The notes beneath the pieces were generated by a model. The model was not told the origin of the DNA and made no database searches. It saw nothing but the letters and a program-made list of their open reading frames with translations. A DNA stretch of 64,000 nucleotides from the NCBI GenBank assembly GCA_030159075.1, contig BROG01000228.1, positions 372,001-436,000 on the forward strand, written 5' to 3'. Of this stretch, positions 49,103 through 61,820 are shown one piece after another. The first letter of the stretch is position 1. Each line of letters starts with the position of its first letter. Position numbers and translations under genes: made by a program. This DNA is from Atrina japonica. Lineage: Eukaryota > Mollusca > Bivalvia > Pterioida > Pinnidae.

Positions 49103-50300
49103 GTAAATGATTTTAAACAAAATGAATTACAAGTGGTATGGGATTTGATTTTTTCCTACCTCAGATAATAAAGGTTAATATAGGGAGTAGGAAATAAATA
49201 ACACCATAGAGAGTTGGTGAAGTTTTTTATATGTCCCTCCCATCCCCTTTTCTACCCCTTCCCCCTCTCTATCCTTTCTCTATGATCCCTTCTGCTTCTT
49301 AATTGGAAATGCAGATTTGAAACAATGCAATGACTACAATTCAAGGATTTTCCTACCTCCAGAAATGTGGGTTCAGGATCAGAAAAAAAATTGGGAAAAT
49401 ATACCACATTTTAACTAAACTAAAAAAAATGTAATATGAGTCAATTGTTTGAAAATACTTTATTCTTTGTTATGAAACCAGGAAATTTTTGCATATTGGA
49501 GGGGGGGATACAAGTAATTTTTGCATCGAGGTTGAGTCCTATCAGGACCCCAAAATGGCCTAGGAAAATTCCTTCCATTTTTTTTCTTCAATTAATGAAA
49601 CGTATGTAATAGGGAAGACAAAATGATACATTTTCATGAATTTCACTGAAGGTGCATAACTATGTTATTGATTCTTGATATTTAAAAAGATACAAGTTCC
49701 AAATATATAGAGTGATATAAAAATTATAGGTGTCTTTTCATTTTGTCAATAAATAATTAATCTTTAAAATGTAGATTTACCCAAATTAAGAGAAATCTAA
49801 GAGTCAGATAACATATTGAAATTTAGAAAATATAAAAACAGTTTTTTAAATTTATTGGTATCAAATTCACTGACTTTGTATAATTATCTAAAAATGTTTG
49901 ATAAAATAAGCATCCCACAATTAATAAATATGTTATGTTTGCAAGATTCATATTGACTTTTATTTTGTAAATCAATGAATATCTTTATTTAGTATGTATC
50001 TAGAATTTCTTTGTTTATTGAAACAGGAAGTAGAAGGGTGTTTGCTTTGAATTTATTTATCTGAAATAATTTCCATCCATTGAATATCTTATCATTTTAT
50101 TTTTATCAAATAGTTTTCCATTTACTTCCTTTAGATATCATCATTTTTAGCAGTACCGTTGTTGATACAGTGATCTTTTTCATAATTCTGATGTAGACTA
50201 TTGTCACTGTTTTATGCAAATAACCATTCAGCGAGTCCAGACAATTTTATTTGTGAACATTACTCCCCAGAATGTGAAAGTTTATGGAAATGTATTTCAG

Positions 50301-50330
50301 GATGAAGAAAGGAAGAAGTATATATTACAG
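50301..50330 (+). CDS. possible CEP97 micro-exon (DEERKKYILQ), tentative
   Basis: A 30-nt segment lies between a good acceptor (aaatgtatttcag, ending 50300) and a moderate donor (cag|gttaac at 50331). It encodes DEERKKYILQ in phase 0, the phase needed after the exon ending at 23563. Joined there it would read ..TSTSE-DEERKKYILQ. This resembles the charged helix that follows TVCPLTST in CEP97 (EDAKLEKIL in the human protein). The similarity is short and a match this brief can arise by chance. It would imply a 26.7-kb upstream intron. No following exon was found. Confidence 0.28.
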
Positions 50331-50650
50331 GTTAACATTCATACAATTATTTATCATGTTTCCTGTTGTCAACAAATTATGTTTTACTTCTTTGAAAACT
50401 CAGAATTAAGTCATTTAATTGGTCTCTGTGTCTTAGCCACTTTGAATTATTGAAGAGTACAGATGCATTGTTTAAGGCATATATACAGGTAATTGTAATT
50501 AGTTTTAAAAATTGTATTATACTGTTATATTTTAACCCCGCCACCGCGCAAATATTAAAAGGCATGTTATGGTAAAAATTGACTGCTTGTCTATTTCACG
50601 AAGAAGAAGAAGATATCTGAATTTGATAAATCTAAATGAAAGGCTTTTCA

Positions 50651-50740
50651 CTCAACCCATTCACCCTAAAGACACATTTGGACTAATCAAATTCATTGAT
50701 TTACAGAAGAGTCCATTGTTTTTAGGGGTTAATGATTTAA
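50651..50740 (+). mobile_element. 90-bp MITE, TTAA-ended family
   Basis: It starts ctcaacccattcaccctaaa, shares the agagtccattgtttttaggg core with the copy at 43072 and ends ggttaatgatttaa. Confidence 0.7.
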
Positions 50741-51393
50741 AGTCATATCGTAATATCAGTTAAATGCTCTAAATTAAAAAAAAAAACAAAAAACTTTATC
50801 TTTAATGATAGCAATAAAAAACAAGAGCTGTATTTAGAAAAATACTTTTCATAAGCTCACCTTCTTGAGTTTTGATTTAAGTTGAAGTGAAACAAGAGTA
50901 TTAATTGTATCAGTTAGTATTGACAGACTGTGGTAACATTCAGTTAAAGTTCTGTGTAATTACTTACTATTCACTCAATAATGATTTCAAAAGTACCAGT
51001 AGTGGACAGGTATTGATTCATCAATACACACAGAATGCTTGTTAGTTTATGTGACCTTTGAAAACATTCATTGTGCTACTATAGCTATAGTATTTTCCTT
51101 GCTGGGAGGGGAGGTGTTTAATTCCCCAGTTGGAGTCTCACAAGACTTTTTGTTTTAAAAAGTCTTAGGCGCTACTCATAAAGTGTGGTCTTTCATACAG
51201 TGGTTTCTGTCAAATTAAATGTGGCCCCAAAAGACTCATTTTTTAAAAACAAATTTGATGATAAATGGAAAATGGGAAAACATATGAAAAGTATGAAATA
51301 ATTAAATTTTGTTCATTAAAGAACACATCCCCAGACAACTCTAAAATCAGCTTACTTTGTATGCATCTAAATAAGTATTATTTCAAACTATTT

Positions 51394-51416
51394 CCTCTCT
51401 CTCTCTCTCTCTCTCC

Positions 51417-51448
<32 letters not shown>

Positions 51449-51449
51449 A
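51394..51449 (+). repeat. (CT)n microsatellite
   Basis: About 56 bp of ct dinucleotides with two extra c. Confidence 0.9.
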
Positions 51450-52391
51450 CGCAAAAAGGTATATTCAGACAATTTAAAACTAATTTTCATTTTTCATAGT
51501 CAGTTTCAGATATTTTCTTAAATACTATGGGCCTTTCTGTATATAAGGCATCTTTCTGTTCAATGAAGTTACCTGGGCAACCTAAACCTGGCCTCACTTA
51601 AGTTTCATTTGTTTGGGTACCAAATAATAATAATAAAAAAATTTAATGTTGCACATTGAAGGACCTTCCCTGTATTAGCATTCATCTGGAGCACATGTCA
51701 ATACTTGTTGAACTTCATCTGTATCTAAAATGTCTCCTTATCAGTGAACATTTCTTTTTTGAAATATAAAACATCAATAAAATATACGCAAAAATAGTAA
51801 AACATTTGTGTGTATACATGTATTATGTAGTAGCATTGTTATATTAAGTATGTACATAATCGTTATTTATGTATTCACATCTATACACATTGGTCCTTTA
51901 TACAGCTTTTTTCTCTTTCTATGTTACATAACAGGCATGGACATTGATATCAGATAGATGTTTTATAAAATGCATCAATATTAAAATTTTATGACTGGCA
52001 TATGTCCAGAGACTAAAATACACGTAATATCATGACAGACATAGAGCTTATAATCTTCAGGGTACATGTATAGCTCTACCAAGGTAAAGTGGCACACCTG
52101 GGTTCAGTCAAAAACCAAAACAATACAGTCTACTTTCCAAAAATAGGTTGTACAGGTAAAACATTTCCTTGCACGGACTCTATGCATTACTGAATTTCTA
52201 ATACATTTGTGACAACAATTAGCCTGTCACCCCTATTATGATTTGATTTAGACTCACCTTGGTAGACTTATATGTACAATAAATATTAATTCCACACATT
52301 TTTAGCAATCATTTCGATAGACCTGGAACCGTATGACAGTTGGTACTACAATGGAGGACTAATTGATATGTAAAGGATTTTGGATATACAT

Positions 52392-52548
52392 GTACAGTGG
52401 TACCTGTCTTGAGAGACCAGTCAATTCTGCCACTGAAATGTGGTCCCTCAAAAGACGTTTTATCTGAAGGATAATTTTACTATGTGGTTTTCAAAATACA
52501 GCTGGACTTTCATGATGACAGTGATCTATCAAGACAGATTTCACTGTA
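52392..52548 (+). mobile_element. short inverted-repeat element ('ggttccactgta' family)
   Basis: It begins tacagtggtacctgtcttga and ends atcaagacagatttcactgt. The terminal inverted repeat is clear. Confidence 0.65.
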
Positions 52549-52748
52549 GTACAATAAGGGTTTAATGTGACCCGGTTAGCTACTCTGGTCCCATTGGATT
52601 TTATTAATAGAAAGTTGTCCTTGCTACTGATGTATGTGTATATGTGTTTGTACATGTAGGACTCTTGACTTGGCATGAGTAATTACATTGATGTAGTTGA
52701 TTGCATGCACACACTGATTCTTCTTATATGTATATACAAATATAATAG

Positions 52749-52750
<2 letters not shown>

Positions 52751-52829
<79 letters not shown>
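52751..52829 (+). repeat. (GT)n microsatellite
   Basis: About 79 bp of almost pure gt. Confidence 0.95.
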
Positions 52830-52831
<2 letters not shown>

Positions 52832-53322
52832 TAGCTTTAATACTGGAAAATATAGGGAAAATTATATAGAAAGAAACTTTTCTTTTCTTTTTGAGAAAAA
52901 GAAAATTTGAGTTTTACATAAAATAATCCTACTTTCAGGACTTATTTTAAATAAACATAAGTTTTATATTCTCTCTGTACTCTGAATTGTAAAATTTACT
53001 TTTGAACTTTCTATTTATACTACCTGTGATTTTGACACATGTCCAAAGACACAGGTCACGTTTTGCCAAATGCAGGTGTAATGAAGGTAATGGCTTTATT
53101 TAACCATGTTGTACAGTGTTGGCTAATGACTATATTTATCCCTATTATGGGACATAAAAACTTGACTCGTGTTCAAAAACACATTTTATTTTGTGATAAT
53201 TAATTGACATTTTGGATTAATTGTTTTTTATGCCTTTAGTTGAGGGTTTTGATCTTGACAATGTTGATATAATAGTACACTGGGTCATTGATTGAGTTGT
53301 ATCAACACCAAGTCATTAAACT

Positions 53323-53340
53323 TATATATATATATATATA
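53323..53340 (+). repeat. (TA)n microsatellite
   Basis: Nine ta units. Confidence 0.8.
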
Positions 53341-54487
53341 GCCCGGTCGTATGTCATATCCAGCATTCAGATACCGGATTATATTGATCTGTTTGTCCCC
53401 CTATTTGACATAATGACAATTGTTTAAAGGGAAGATATACCCACACATGCTCAAAACATCCATGTATTGTTGTTATACTTTTGTCTACCAGGTGAAATAG
53501 ACCAGCTGATATAGATTGTTTACCTGTTGCTATGACACAGATTATACCTGCCATTGAATCTACAATGGCTGACTCGCAAGCTTGTGACATGTGACCAAGT
53601 CAATCAAAACATACCCTGTTAAATGTATGTAACCTCATTCCATAAGGAAAGGTAATCTAGGATATACTACAAGAGACTTTTAACAACAAAGGAACCGTTG
53701 GATTACATGTAATTACAGCTCACAAAATGTGCAATAGCTAGCATATACTGTGTGTATCTTATGTGGATATGCTGTCGATATAATATAAAGTAAGTCAATT
53801 TTAGATGTAATATCCTTCAAAGAAACAGAATATTTCAATATTTATTGATTTCTTGTTATTGTGGATTAGATTTTCTTCTGTGATATTCAGGTTTGAGATT
53901 ATATTTTTCCTTATGCTGGCTCTGTGTATGTGTGTTAATTAAGTTGCTTGCTAGAATGTTGTTGTATAAATATATAGGTATAAGATTCAAATTATAAGAT
54001 ATACTGGTGTAAGTTCTCTGTTTATAGTCTATCTTAGACAATGAAGCATTTGATGTGCAAAATATAATCTGGGATAGAATCTTAATTATCTGTCTTATAG
54101 GATTATTGTGTAAGAGGGTTAGGATTTTTAAACCAATTTTTTTCACAGTGTAAAGTAACAATAAGTTGGTGAGAGGTTTAGACGGATTAAACATTGTGGT
54201 AAAATTCCTGTTAATAGAGATATTATTCTTAATTTCATTGAACCTCAGACATGCAAATTAATTTACAAGGTGATGAATTTAAATTATTTATTTTAGTTAT
54301 ATTAATATCATAAACATGTAATGTGGCAAATACAAAATTTTAGCATGGGTTGCAGGGTATATAACAAATACAAAATTTTTAAGCATGGGTTGCATCTGTG
54401 GAATACAGGGAATATGTAACTAACCTAAATTCAGTGGAGCCAGTCTTAAGAGACCATTTTCATCAAGGACCATCTGTTTTGTGAGAT

Positions 54488-55275
54488 ATGTATCTGTGGA
54501 ATACAGGTGTCCTTAATATGTAACTGTATAATACAGGTGTCCTTAATATATGTAACTGAATAATACAGGTGTCCTTATAATATGTAACTGTATAATACAG
54601 GTGTCCTTAATATGTAACTGTATAAATATGTAACTGTACAGGTGTCCTTAATATGTAACCTTAATATGTAACTGTATATGTAACTGGTGTCCTTAATATG
54701 TAACTGTAACAGGTGTATGTAACTGTATAATACAGGTGTCCTTAATATGTAACTGTATAATACAGGTGTCCTTAATATGTAACTGTATAATACAGGTGTC
54801 CTTAATATGTAACTGTATAATACAGGTGTCCTTAATATGTAACTGTATAATACAGGTGTCCTTAATATGTAACTGTATAATACAGGTGTCCTTAATATGT
54901 AACTACAGGTGTAATAATACAGGTGTCCTTAATATGTAACTGTATAATACAGGTGTCCATAATATGTAACTGTATGCTATAATACAGGTAAAATGTCCTT
55001 AATATGTAAACTGTATAATACAGGTGTCCTTAAATGCTATTTACTGTTTAACTGTATAATACAGGTGTCCATATAATCTCTTAATAATGTAACTGTATAA
55101 TACAGGTGTCCTAATTAATATGTAACTGTATAATACAGGTATGTCCTTAATATGTAACTGTATAATACAGGTGTCCTTAATATGTAACTGTATAATACAG
55201 GTGTCCTTGTAATATGTAACTGTATAATACAGGTGACGGGGACATGTCCTTAAATATGTAATAATTTACTGTATA
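54488..55275 (+). repeat. 30-bp tandem array, subfamily A
   Basis: The unit is tataatacaggtgtccttaa + tatgtaactg. Central units are perfect. Units near the right end contain small insertions and scrambled pieces. Confidence 0.95.
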
Positions 55276-56560
55276 ATACAGGTGTCTTTGATGTGTAGCT
55301 ATATAATACAGGTGTCTTTGATGTGTAGCTGAACAATACAGGTGTCCTTGATGTGTAGCTAAATAATACAGGTGTCTTTGATGTGTAGCTATATGATATC
55401 ACAGGGTGTCTTTTTTTCATGTGAAGTGATAGCTATATGATACAGGTGTCTTTGATGTGTAGCTATATAATAAAGGTGTCTTTGATGTGTAGCTGAACAA
55501 TACAGGTGTCCTTGATGTGTAGCTATATAATACAGGTGTCTTTGATGTGTAGCTATATAATACAGGTGTCTTTGATGTGTAGCTATATGATACAGGTGTC
55601 CTTTGATGTGTAGCTGAACAATACAGGTGTCCTTGATGTGTAACTGTGTGTCCTTGATGTGTAGCTATATAATACAGGTGTCTTTGATGTGTAGCTATAT
55701 GTAGCTATATAATACAGGTGTCTTTGATGTGTAGCTGAACAATACAGGTGTCCTTGATGTGTAGCTATATAATACAGGTGTCTTTGATGTGTAGCTATAT
55801 GATACAGGTGTCTTTGATGTGTAGCTATATGATACAGGTGTCTTTGATGTGTAGCTGAACAATACAGGTGTCTTTGATGTGTAGCTGAACAATACAGGTG
55901 TCCTTGATGTGTAGCTAAATAATACAGGTGTCCTTGATGTGTAGCTGAACAATACAGGTGTCCTTGATGTGTAGCTATATAATACAGGTGTCTTTGATGT
56001 GTAGCTATATGATACAGGTGTCCTTGATGTGTAGCTGAACAATACAGGTGTCCTTGATGTGTAGCTATATAATACAGGTGTCTTTGATGTGTAGCTATAT
56101 GATACAGGGGTCTTTGATGTGTAGCTATATGATACAGGTGTCTTTGATGTGTAGCTGTATAATACAGGTGTCTGTGATATGCAGCTGAATAATACAGGTG
56201 TCCTTGTTATGTAACTGTATAATACAAGTGTCCTTAAAAGGTAGCCATATAATATAGGTGTCCTTTATATGTAGCTGGATAATACACGTGTCCTTGATAT
56301 GTAGCTGTATAATACAGGTGTACTTCATGTGTAGCTGTACAATACATGTGTCTGTGATATGTAGCAATATAAAACAGGTGTACTTGATGTGTAGCTATAT
56401 AATACAGGTGTCTGTGATATGTAGCTTAATAATACAGGTGTCTTGCATGTGTAGCTGTATAATACAGGTGTCTGATATGTAGCTGTATAATACAGGTGTC
56501 TGTGATCTGTAGCAACATAACACAGCTGTCCTTGATATGCAGCTGTATATCACAGGTGAT
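55276..56560 (+). repeat. 30-bp tandem array, subfamily B
   Basis: The unit is tataatacaggtgtctttga + tgtgtagcta, with alternates gctgaacaat and gctatatgat. It continues directly from subfamily A. The period of exactly ten codons keeps several frames open; they are not genes. Confidence 0.95.
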
Positions 56561-58022
56561 ATTATGTGTTTATGTTACAATTGGTTTGTTATACAGGTGT
56601 TCTGGATATATAGTTATACCACACACAATTGTGTCCTTGATATTTAGATATATTACACAGGTATTCCTGAAATATAGATGTATTACAAACAGGTGTTCTT
56701 AATATATCGGTATATTACATACAGGTATTACTGATATATAGGTGTATTAATTACACAGGTGTTCTTGATATATGTAGGTGTATTACACACAGGTATTCTT
56801 GATATATGTAGGTGTATTACACACAGGTGTTCATGATATATAGGTGTATCACACAGGTATTCTTGATGTATAAATGTATAACACACAGGTGTTCGTGATA
56901 TATAGGTATATTACATAGGTATTTTTTTGCATATATGTATCACACACAGGTGTTCTTGATATATAGGTGTATTACACATAGGTGTTTTTGATATGTAGGT
57001 GTACCACACACACAGTTGTTCTTGATGCTACACACAGGTGTTCTTAATACCACACACACATGTTCTTGATATCACACTCAGGTGTTCTTGATATCTAGGT
57101 GAACCACACACATGTGTTATTGATATTGCACACAGGTGTTCTTGATATCACACTGTTGTTTTTGATATATAGGTATACCACACATTGGTGTTCTTTATGC
57201 CACACAGGTGTTCTTTATATATAGGTATACCACACATAGGTATTCTTGATACCACAAATAGGTGTTCTGGATATGTTATTGTACCATACATAGGTTTTCT
57301 TTGTATGACACACAGGTGTTTTTGATATATAGGTGTATCACACACAGGTGTTCTTGATACCAAATACAGGTGTTCTTGATATATAGGTGTACCACACAAG
57401 TGTTCTTGATAACAGACACAAGTATTCTTGATATCTTGGTGAACCACACACAGGTGTTATTGATACTGCACATAGGTATTCTTGAAATATAGGTGTAACA
57501 CACATTGGTGTTCTTGATATCACACACAGGTGTTCTTGATATATAGGTGTATCACACACAGGTGTTCTTGATACCACATACAAGTGTTCTTGATATCACA
57601 CAGGTTTTCTTAATATATAGGTATACCACAAAGAGGTGTATTTGATACCACACACAGGTGTTCTTGATATATAGGTGTACAACACACAGGTGTTCTCGAT
57701 AACATAGGTGTTCTTGATTTATAGGTGTACCACACACAGGTATTCTTGATATATAGGTGTACCACACACAGATGTTCTTGATAACATAGGTGTTCTTGAT
57801 ATATAGGTGTACCACACACAGGTGTTCTTGATATATATGTGTACCACACACAGGTGTTCTTGATAACAGAGGTGTTCTTGATATATAGGTGTACCACACA
57901 CAGGTGTTCTTGATATATAGGTGTACTGCACACAGGTGTTCTTTATAACACACACAAGTATTCTTGATATATAGATGTACCACACATGTGTTCTTGATGC
58001 CACACACAGGTGTTCTTGATAT
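56561..58022 (+). repeat. ~31-bp tandem array, subfamily C
   Basis: The unit is ataggtgtaccacacacagg + tgttcttgatat. Units and part-units (cacacaggtgttcttgata) alternate irregularly, with more length variation than in A or B. Confidence 0.9.
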
Positions 58023-58034
58023 CTATAGAATAAC

Positions 58035-58138
58035 ACATGGCAAAATCTGTATCGCATGCCATATCAACCTGAGACTCCAGTATCAAAGTTTATTGGAGTC
58101 TCGGGTTGATATGGCATGCGATACAGATTTTGTCATGT
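58035..58138. mobile_element. fold-back hairpin, 46-bp arms
   Basis: The left arm (58035-58080) runs from acatggcaaaatctgtatcg to gagactccag. The right arm (58093-58138) is its reverse complement with three mismatches. The loop is 12 nt. It sits at the right edge of the 30-bp array. Confidence 0.8.
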
Positions 58139-58894
58139 TTTGTTGTTTTTATCATATATTTAAAACTCTATTGGTAAATAGACAAATGCTATAATATCAA
58201 GGATAAAAATACATTTTTTAATTGCTTTTAATTTGCTGTGTTATAATCGCGACTTGCGTCCGTCAATGGAAATTCCTACAGTACAGTATATGTGGGCAGA
58301 TCTCGGTAAAATTAAGGAGTACACAAACTGTTTACATAACATAAAAATTAGCATTCCTCTAGGTTTTTTGCTGAAATAATTTGTATTTTAGGGTAAATAT
58401 TTTATAAGGATAGATTTATATAATGGTAGGGCCCTACAGAAACTTTGAAAAGAACATTCAAGAAACCCTATTGTGAGACTGTTCACGGCAGAACATTGTG
58501 TTGAAGGGAATAGCCTAAGGTACCTAGTACCCTGTGTAAATATGAAATGCACAACTGCACAATTTGTGTTGAACCCACCTACGAAATATAATTACACTTG
58601 TATCAAACAATTTCTTCACATTTTCATTCAAAAATGTTCACAATCAGGCCTAATATTTCATAGAATGTGCTTAACCGGGCGTTTATGCAAGATGTAGATT
58701 TTTGTCTGAAACAAAAAACAATCAAGGTTTTCCGAATTATGAAAATACAAGAAGATACAAGAAGCGTTCCAAATGGGGCGCGATAAATGGTTACAGGGGT
58801 GTGATAAAGGGAGGGCTAATACAAGGTATGTGATAAAGGGCACATGCTGGCTCCTGTAGCAGAGATGAAAAAAGCCTGTATTTTGTAGTAAGTA

Positions 58895-59075
58895 TATGAT
58901 AAATAGGTGTACCACACACAGGTGTTCATAATACCACACAAATTGTTCTTGATATATAAGTGTATCACACACAGGTGTTTTTTATATATAGGTGTATCAC
59001 ACACAGGTGTCCTTGATATGTAGGTGTAATACATTTACAGGTGTGATTAATATATAGTTGTAATTCATTCACAGA
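58895..59075 (+). repeat. detached patch of the ~31-bp array
   Basis: It has about six units of subfamily C type (aggtgtatcacacacaggtg, tccttgatatgtag), separated from the main array by about 870 bp of unrelated sequence that begins with the 58035-58138 hairpin. Confidence 0.85.
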
Positions 59076-59803
59076 TATACTAGATATGTACAACATGTGT
59101 GTTAAGCAGATATATGGATGTTTTGAAACTTTTACAAGGATAATTAATTCCAAGCTATGAGAGATAAGATTCTGTAAAACTATGCCGATGGTTTGAATTG
59201 AAGTTATAAAATTCTGTAATACTGTGACAATGGTTTACATCTCAGTTAAAAGATCCTTTAAAACTGGGGATATAGTTCAATTTGAAGTTAAAAGATGTAA
59301 TAAATTTGTGGTAATGGTTTTCATTGAAGCTCTGGTATTCAATTAAGTTTTGAGGATGGTTTACATTAGTTTGTTTTTATTTACATCTCATAAAGAATTG
59401 TGCACTTATGTGGAGATGTCACCAGCATTAGGTGAAGTGACACTAAATTCTATCTTTGCTTTTGGCTGATGCCAATACAGTGAGGATGATACAGGATCTT
59501 GGTTTTTAGCTGGGCATATCACCAAAGGCAATAGCCGGCCATAGCAATCGATGAGTTGTGCAATCCACTTTAGGTGTATGTATGTTATGTCTAAAATATG
59601 TATTGAGATTTTCTGATCTTGTTCCTACAGCGCTTTCAATATTAAATAGATTATTTATAGATGCAGAATTTCCTCAAATTATAATCTCTAGTAAATGGGC
59701 AACAGTTTGTATCTCTCGGCATACGAATAGCAAGAGAAGGCTGGTCAGAACACGGGAGATATATTACTGCCTCCACATTACCGTCAGAAAGAAAATAAGC
59801 ATT

Positions 59804-60685
59804 TTTAACCCACCATCAAGAAATGGTGGGCTATTCATATGGTCCGTCAATCGTCAGTCCGTCATCCGTCCATCCTGAACAATTCTTGTTACCGCTACTT
59901 CTCAGAAAGGACTGAAGGAATCTCCTTGAAATTTGACATGAAGGTTCCCCTTGAGGTTTAGTTGTGTATATTACATTTTTAGAGAGATCAGAATCCAACA
60001 TGGCTGACAGGTGGCCATCTTGAATTTTGACCAAAGGAAGTTTGTTACCGCTACTTCTCAGAAAGGACTGATGAGATCTCCTTGAAATTTGACATGAAGG
60101 TTCCCTTTGAGGTCTAGTTGTGCATATTACATTTCCAGAGAGATTAGAATCCAATATTGCTGACAGGCGGCCATCTTGGATTTTAACCTTAGGAAGTTTG
60201 TCATTGCTATTTCTCAGAAAGCGCTGCAGGGATTTACTTGAAATTAGACACGAAGGTTACCAGTGAGGTGTAGTTGCACATATGACATTTTCAGATAGAT
60301 TGGATTCCAGCATGGCTGACAGGTGGCCATCATGGATTTTGACAATGGAATGATATATTTCTCAGAATGTACTGAAGGAATCTTTTCGAAATTGATTATG
60401 GAGGTTCCCCCTGAGGTCTAGATGTGCATATTACATTTTCTGAGAGTTCAAAATCCAAGATAGACACCTATCGCCCATTTTAAATTCCACTCTCTCTTTA
60501 AATGTAATATGTTCAGTTCCAGTTCAGTTTTTGCTATAATCTTGTGAAAAAAGTGTTTCACAGAAATATGGATGTAAGTTCAAATTCAGTGTTGAGAAAA
60601 GAGGTAAGAAGAGAAAAGAACCATCTGTCATAGATCAATAGAATATTCCATGGTGGGCGCCAAGATCCCTCTGGGATCTCTTGTA
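59804..60685 (+). mobile_element. complete 'cccaccatc' repeat element
   Basis: It begins with the hairpin cccaccatc/atggtggg (59809-59830). It contains about four diverged 150-bp units and then the tail agaatattccatggtgggcg, and ends with the hairpin gatccctctgggatc (60664-60678) plus tcttgt. No coding capacity is seen. Confidence 0.8.
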
Positions 60686-60986
60686 TTGTTACTTAGGTAT
60701 TTGTAAGCCCAGCTTTCAATACTTTCAGTACTTTTGATTATTCATATCTGAAAGATCTGAAGAAATACTCACTTGCTTTTTCTTCAAAATCTTGGTATTG
60801 CTCGAACCTGAGACCTGCTTGCAAATTTAATGATCCAGCACTACACTGCCGAAAGCATCAATTTACTTTTCTCTGACTTTGTTAGTAGCTTTATCATTAT
60901 AGGTATTCTGGCATCAAAATGAATAAAATTGTATATGTTACTTTGAAAGATATCACTCTTTGCATTGTTTTTGCCACTTGTATCCA

Positions 60987-61054
60987 GGGCCCCCATCACC
61001 CAAGTGGTGAGAGCATCACACTACAAAGTCTCTCACCTCTAGTCAGCGCTGGTT
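60987..61054 (+). mobile_element. tRNA-derived SINE, 5' half (interrupted)
   Basis: The head gggcccccatcacccaagtg continues to agtcagcgctggtt. It then breaks off and resumes at 61581 with the same ten bases, agcgctggtt. Confidence 0.75.
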
Positions 61055-61580
61055 TAGTTTAAACATATTTTATTGCTCAATTTGATGCAAAAGGATCGGC
61101 GACAAGTTTTGCCAACTTAGATCCGCCTCTCCTTGAATGTTAACAAATTATGTTGATCAAGGCATGCTTCAATGACAATTAACATATATACATGTAGCAA
61201 TTTTCACATATACTTTCATACATTTTCAATTTACTTACATACACATACATGTATAAATATACACATACATATGCATAAATTTAGTTAGTAATCCGACGAG
61301 TGTAAAAGAAAAAAGAAAGGTGGAAGAAGAAATAAAATACAATGTGCGCTGCCGAGTCTATCGTCGGGCATGATAAATTGATAATGGTGTAATATTTTTA
61401 TATGGAATATTATTGCATAAAATAGATCAGAAAACACAGGAGTACATAACTTAAGGGAGGAGGTGTGATGGGAGGTGGTGTGGTTGTCGCTACAAGAATC
61501 TTTTGCTTTTGTGAATATATCTGTGTACGGCTTGTATTATTTTGTTGTTATCAATCTGTGATAGGTCGGGGCTACCATAG
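61055..61580 (-). mobile_element. 5'-truncated non-LTR retrotransposon inserted in a SINE
   Basis: This 526-bp insert is flanked by a perfect 10-bp target duplication, agcgctggtt (61045-61054 and 61581-61590). On the minus strand it starts with an open frame truncated at its 5' end (61579 to the TAG at 61490-61492), reading YGSPDLSQIDNNKIIQAVHR then YIHKSKRFL. I read this as the C-terminal tail of a LINE ORF2. About 430 bp of 3' UTR follows, ending caataaaatatgtttaaac. The architecture is that of a target-primed, 5'-truncated LINE copy. The LINE clade is not identified. Confidence 0.7.
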
Positions 61581-61710
61581 AGCGCTGGTTCGACCCCTGC
61601 TGGAACCAAACCTGATTTTGTCAGAATTTTAACAGTTTACTTGCAGCTGCCCAGTGGTATATTCCTTTGTACATTGTAACCAGGTTTTTCTCCTCTACCA
61701 TTGAAATTTT
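61581..61710 (+). mobile_element. tRNA-derived SINE, 3' half (interrupted)
   Basis: It resumes with agcgctggttcgacccctgc, which contains a good B-box core (ggttcgaccc). The usual body blocks follow (gtcagaattttaacagttta, attgtaaccaggtttttctc). Confidence 0.75.
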
Positions 61711-61820
61711 TTATCCCTTTTTTAATGAATGTTTAACAACCATTTTCACAAAAACCACATTTTCCAAATGTTTGAAAACATCTTGTATAGTATTTGATTA
61801 ATCTCAGCGAAAAATTAAGA

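Noticed and set aside
54488..59075. CRISPR-like regular array of ~30-bp repeats
   Set aside because: There are no unique spacers; units are contiguous and diverge gradually, as in a minisatellite, and the genome is eukaryotic.
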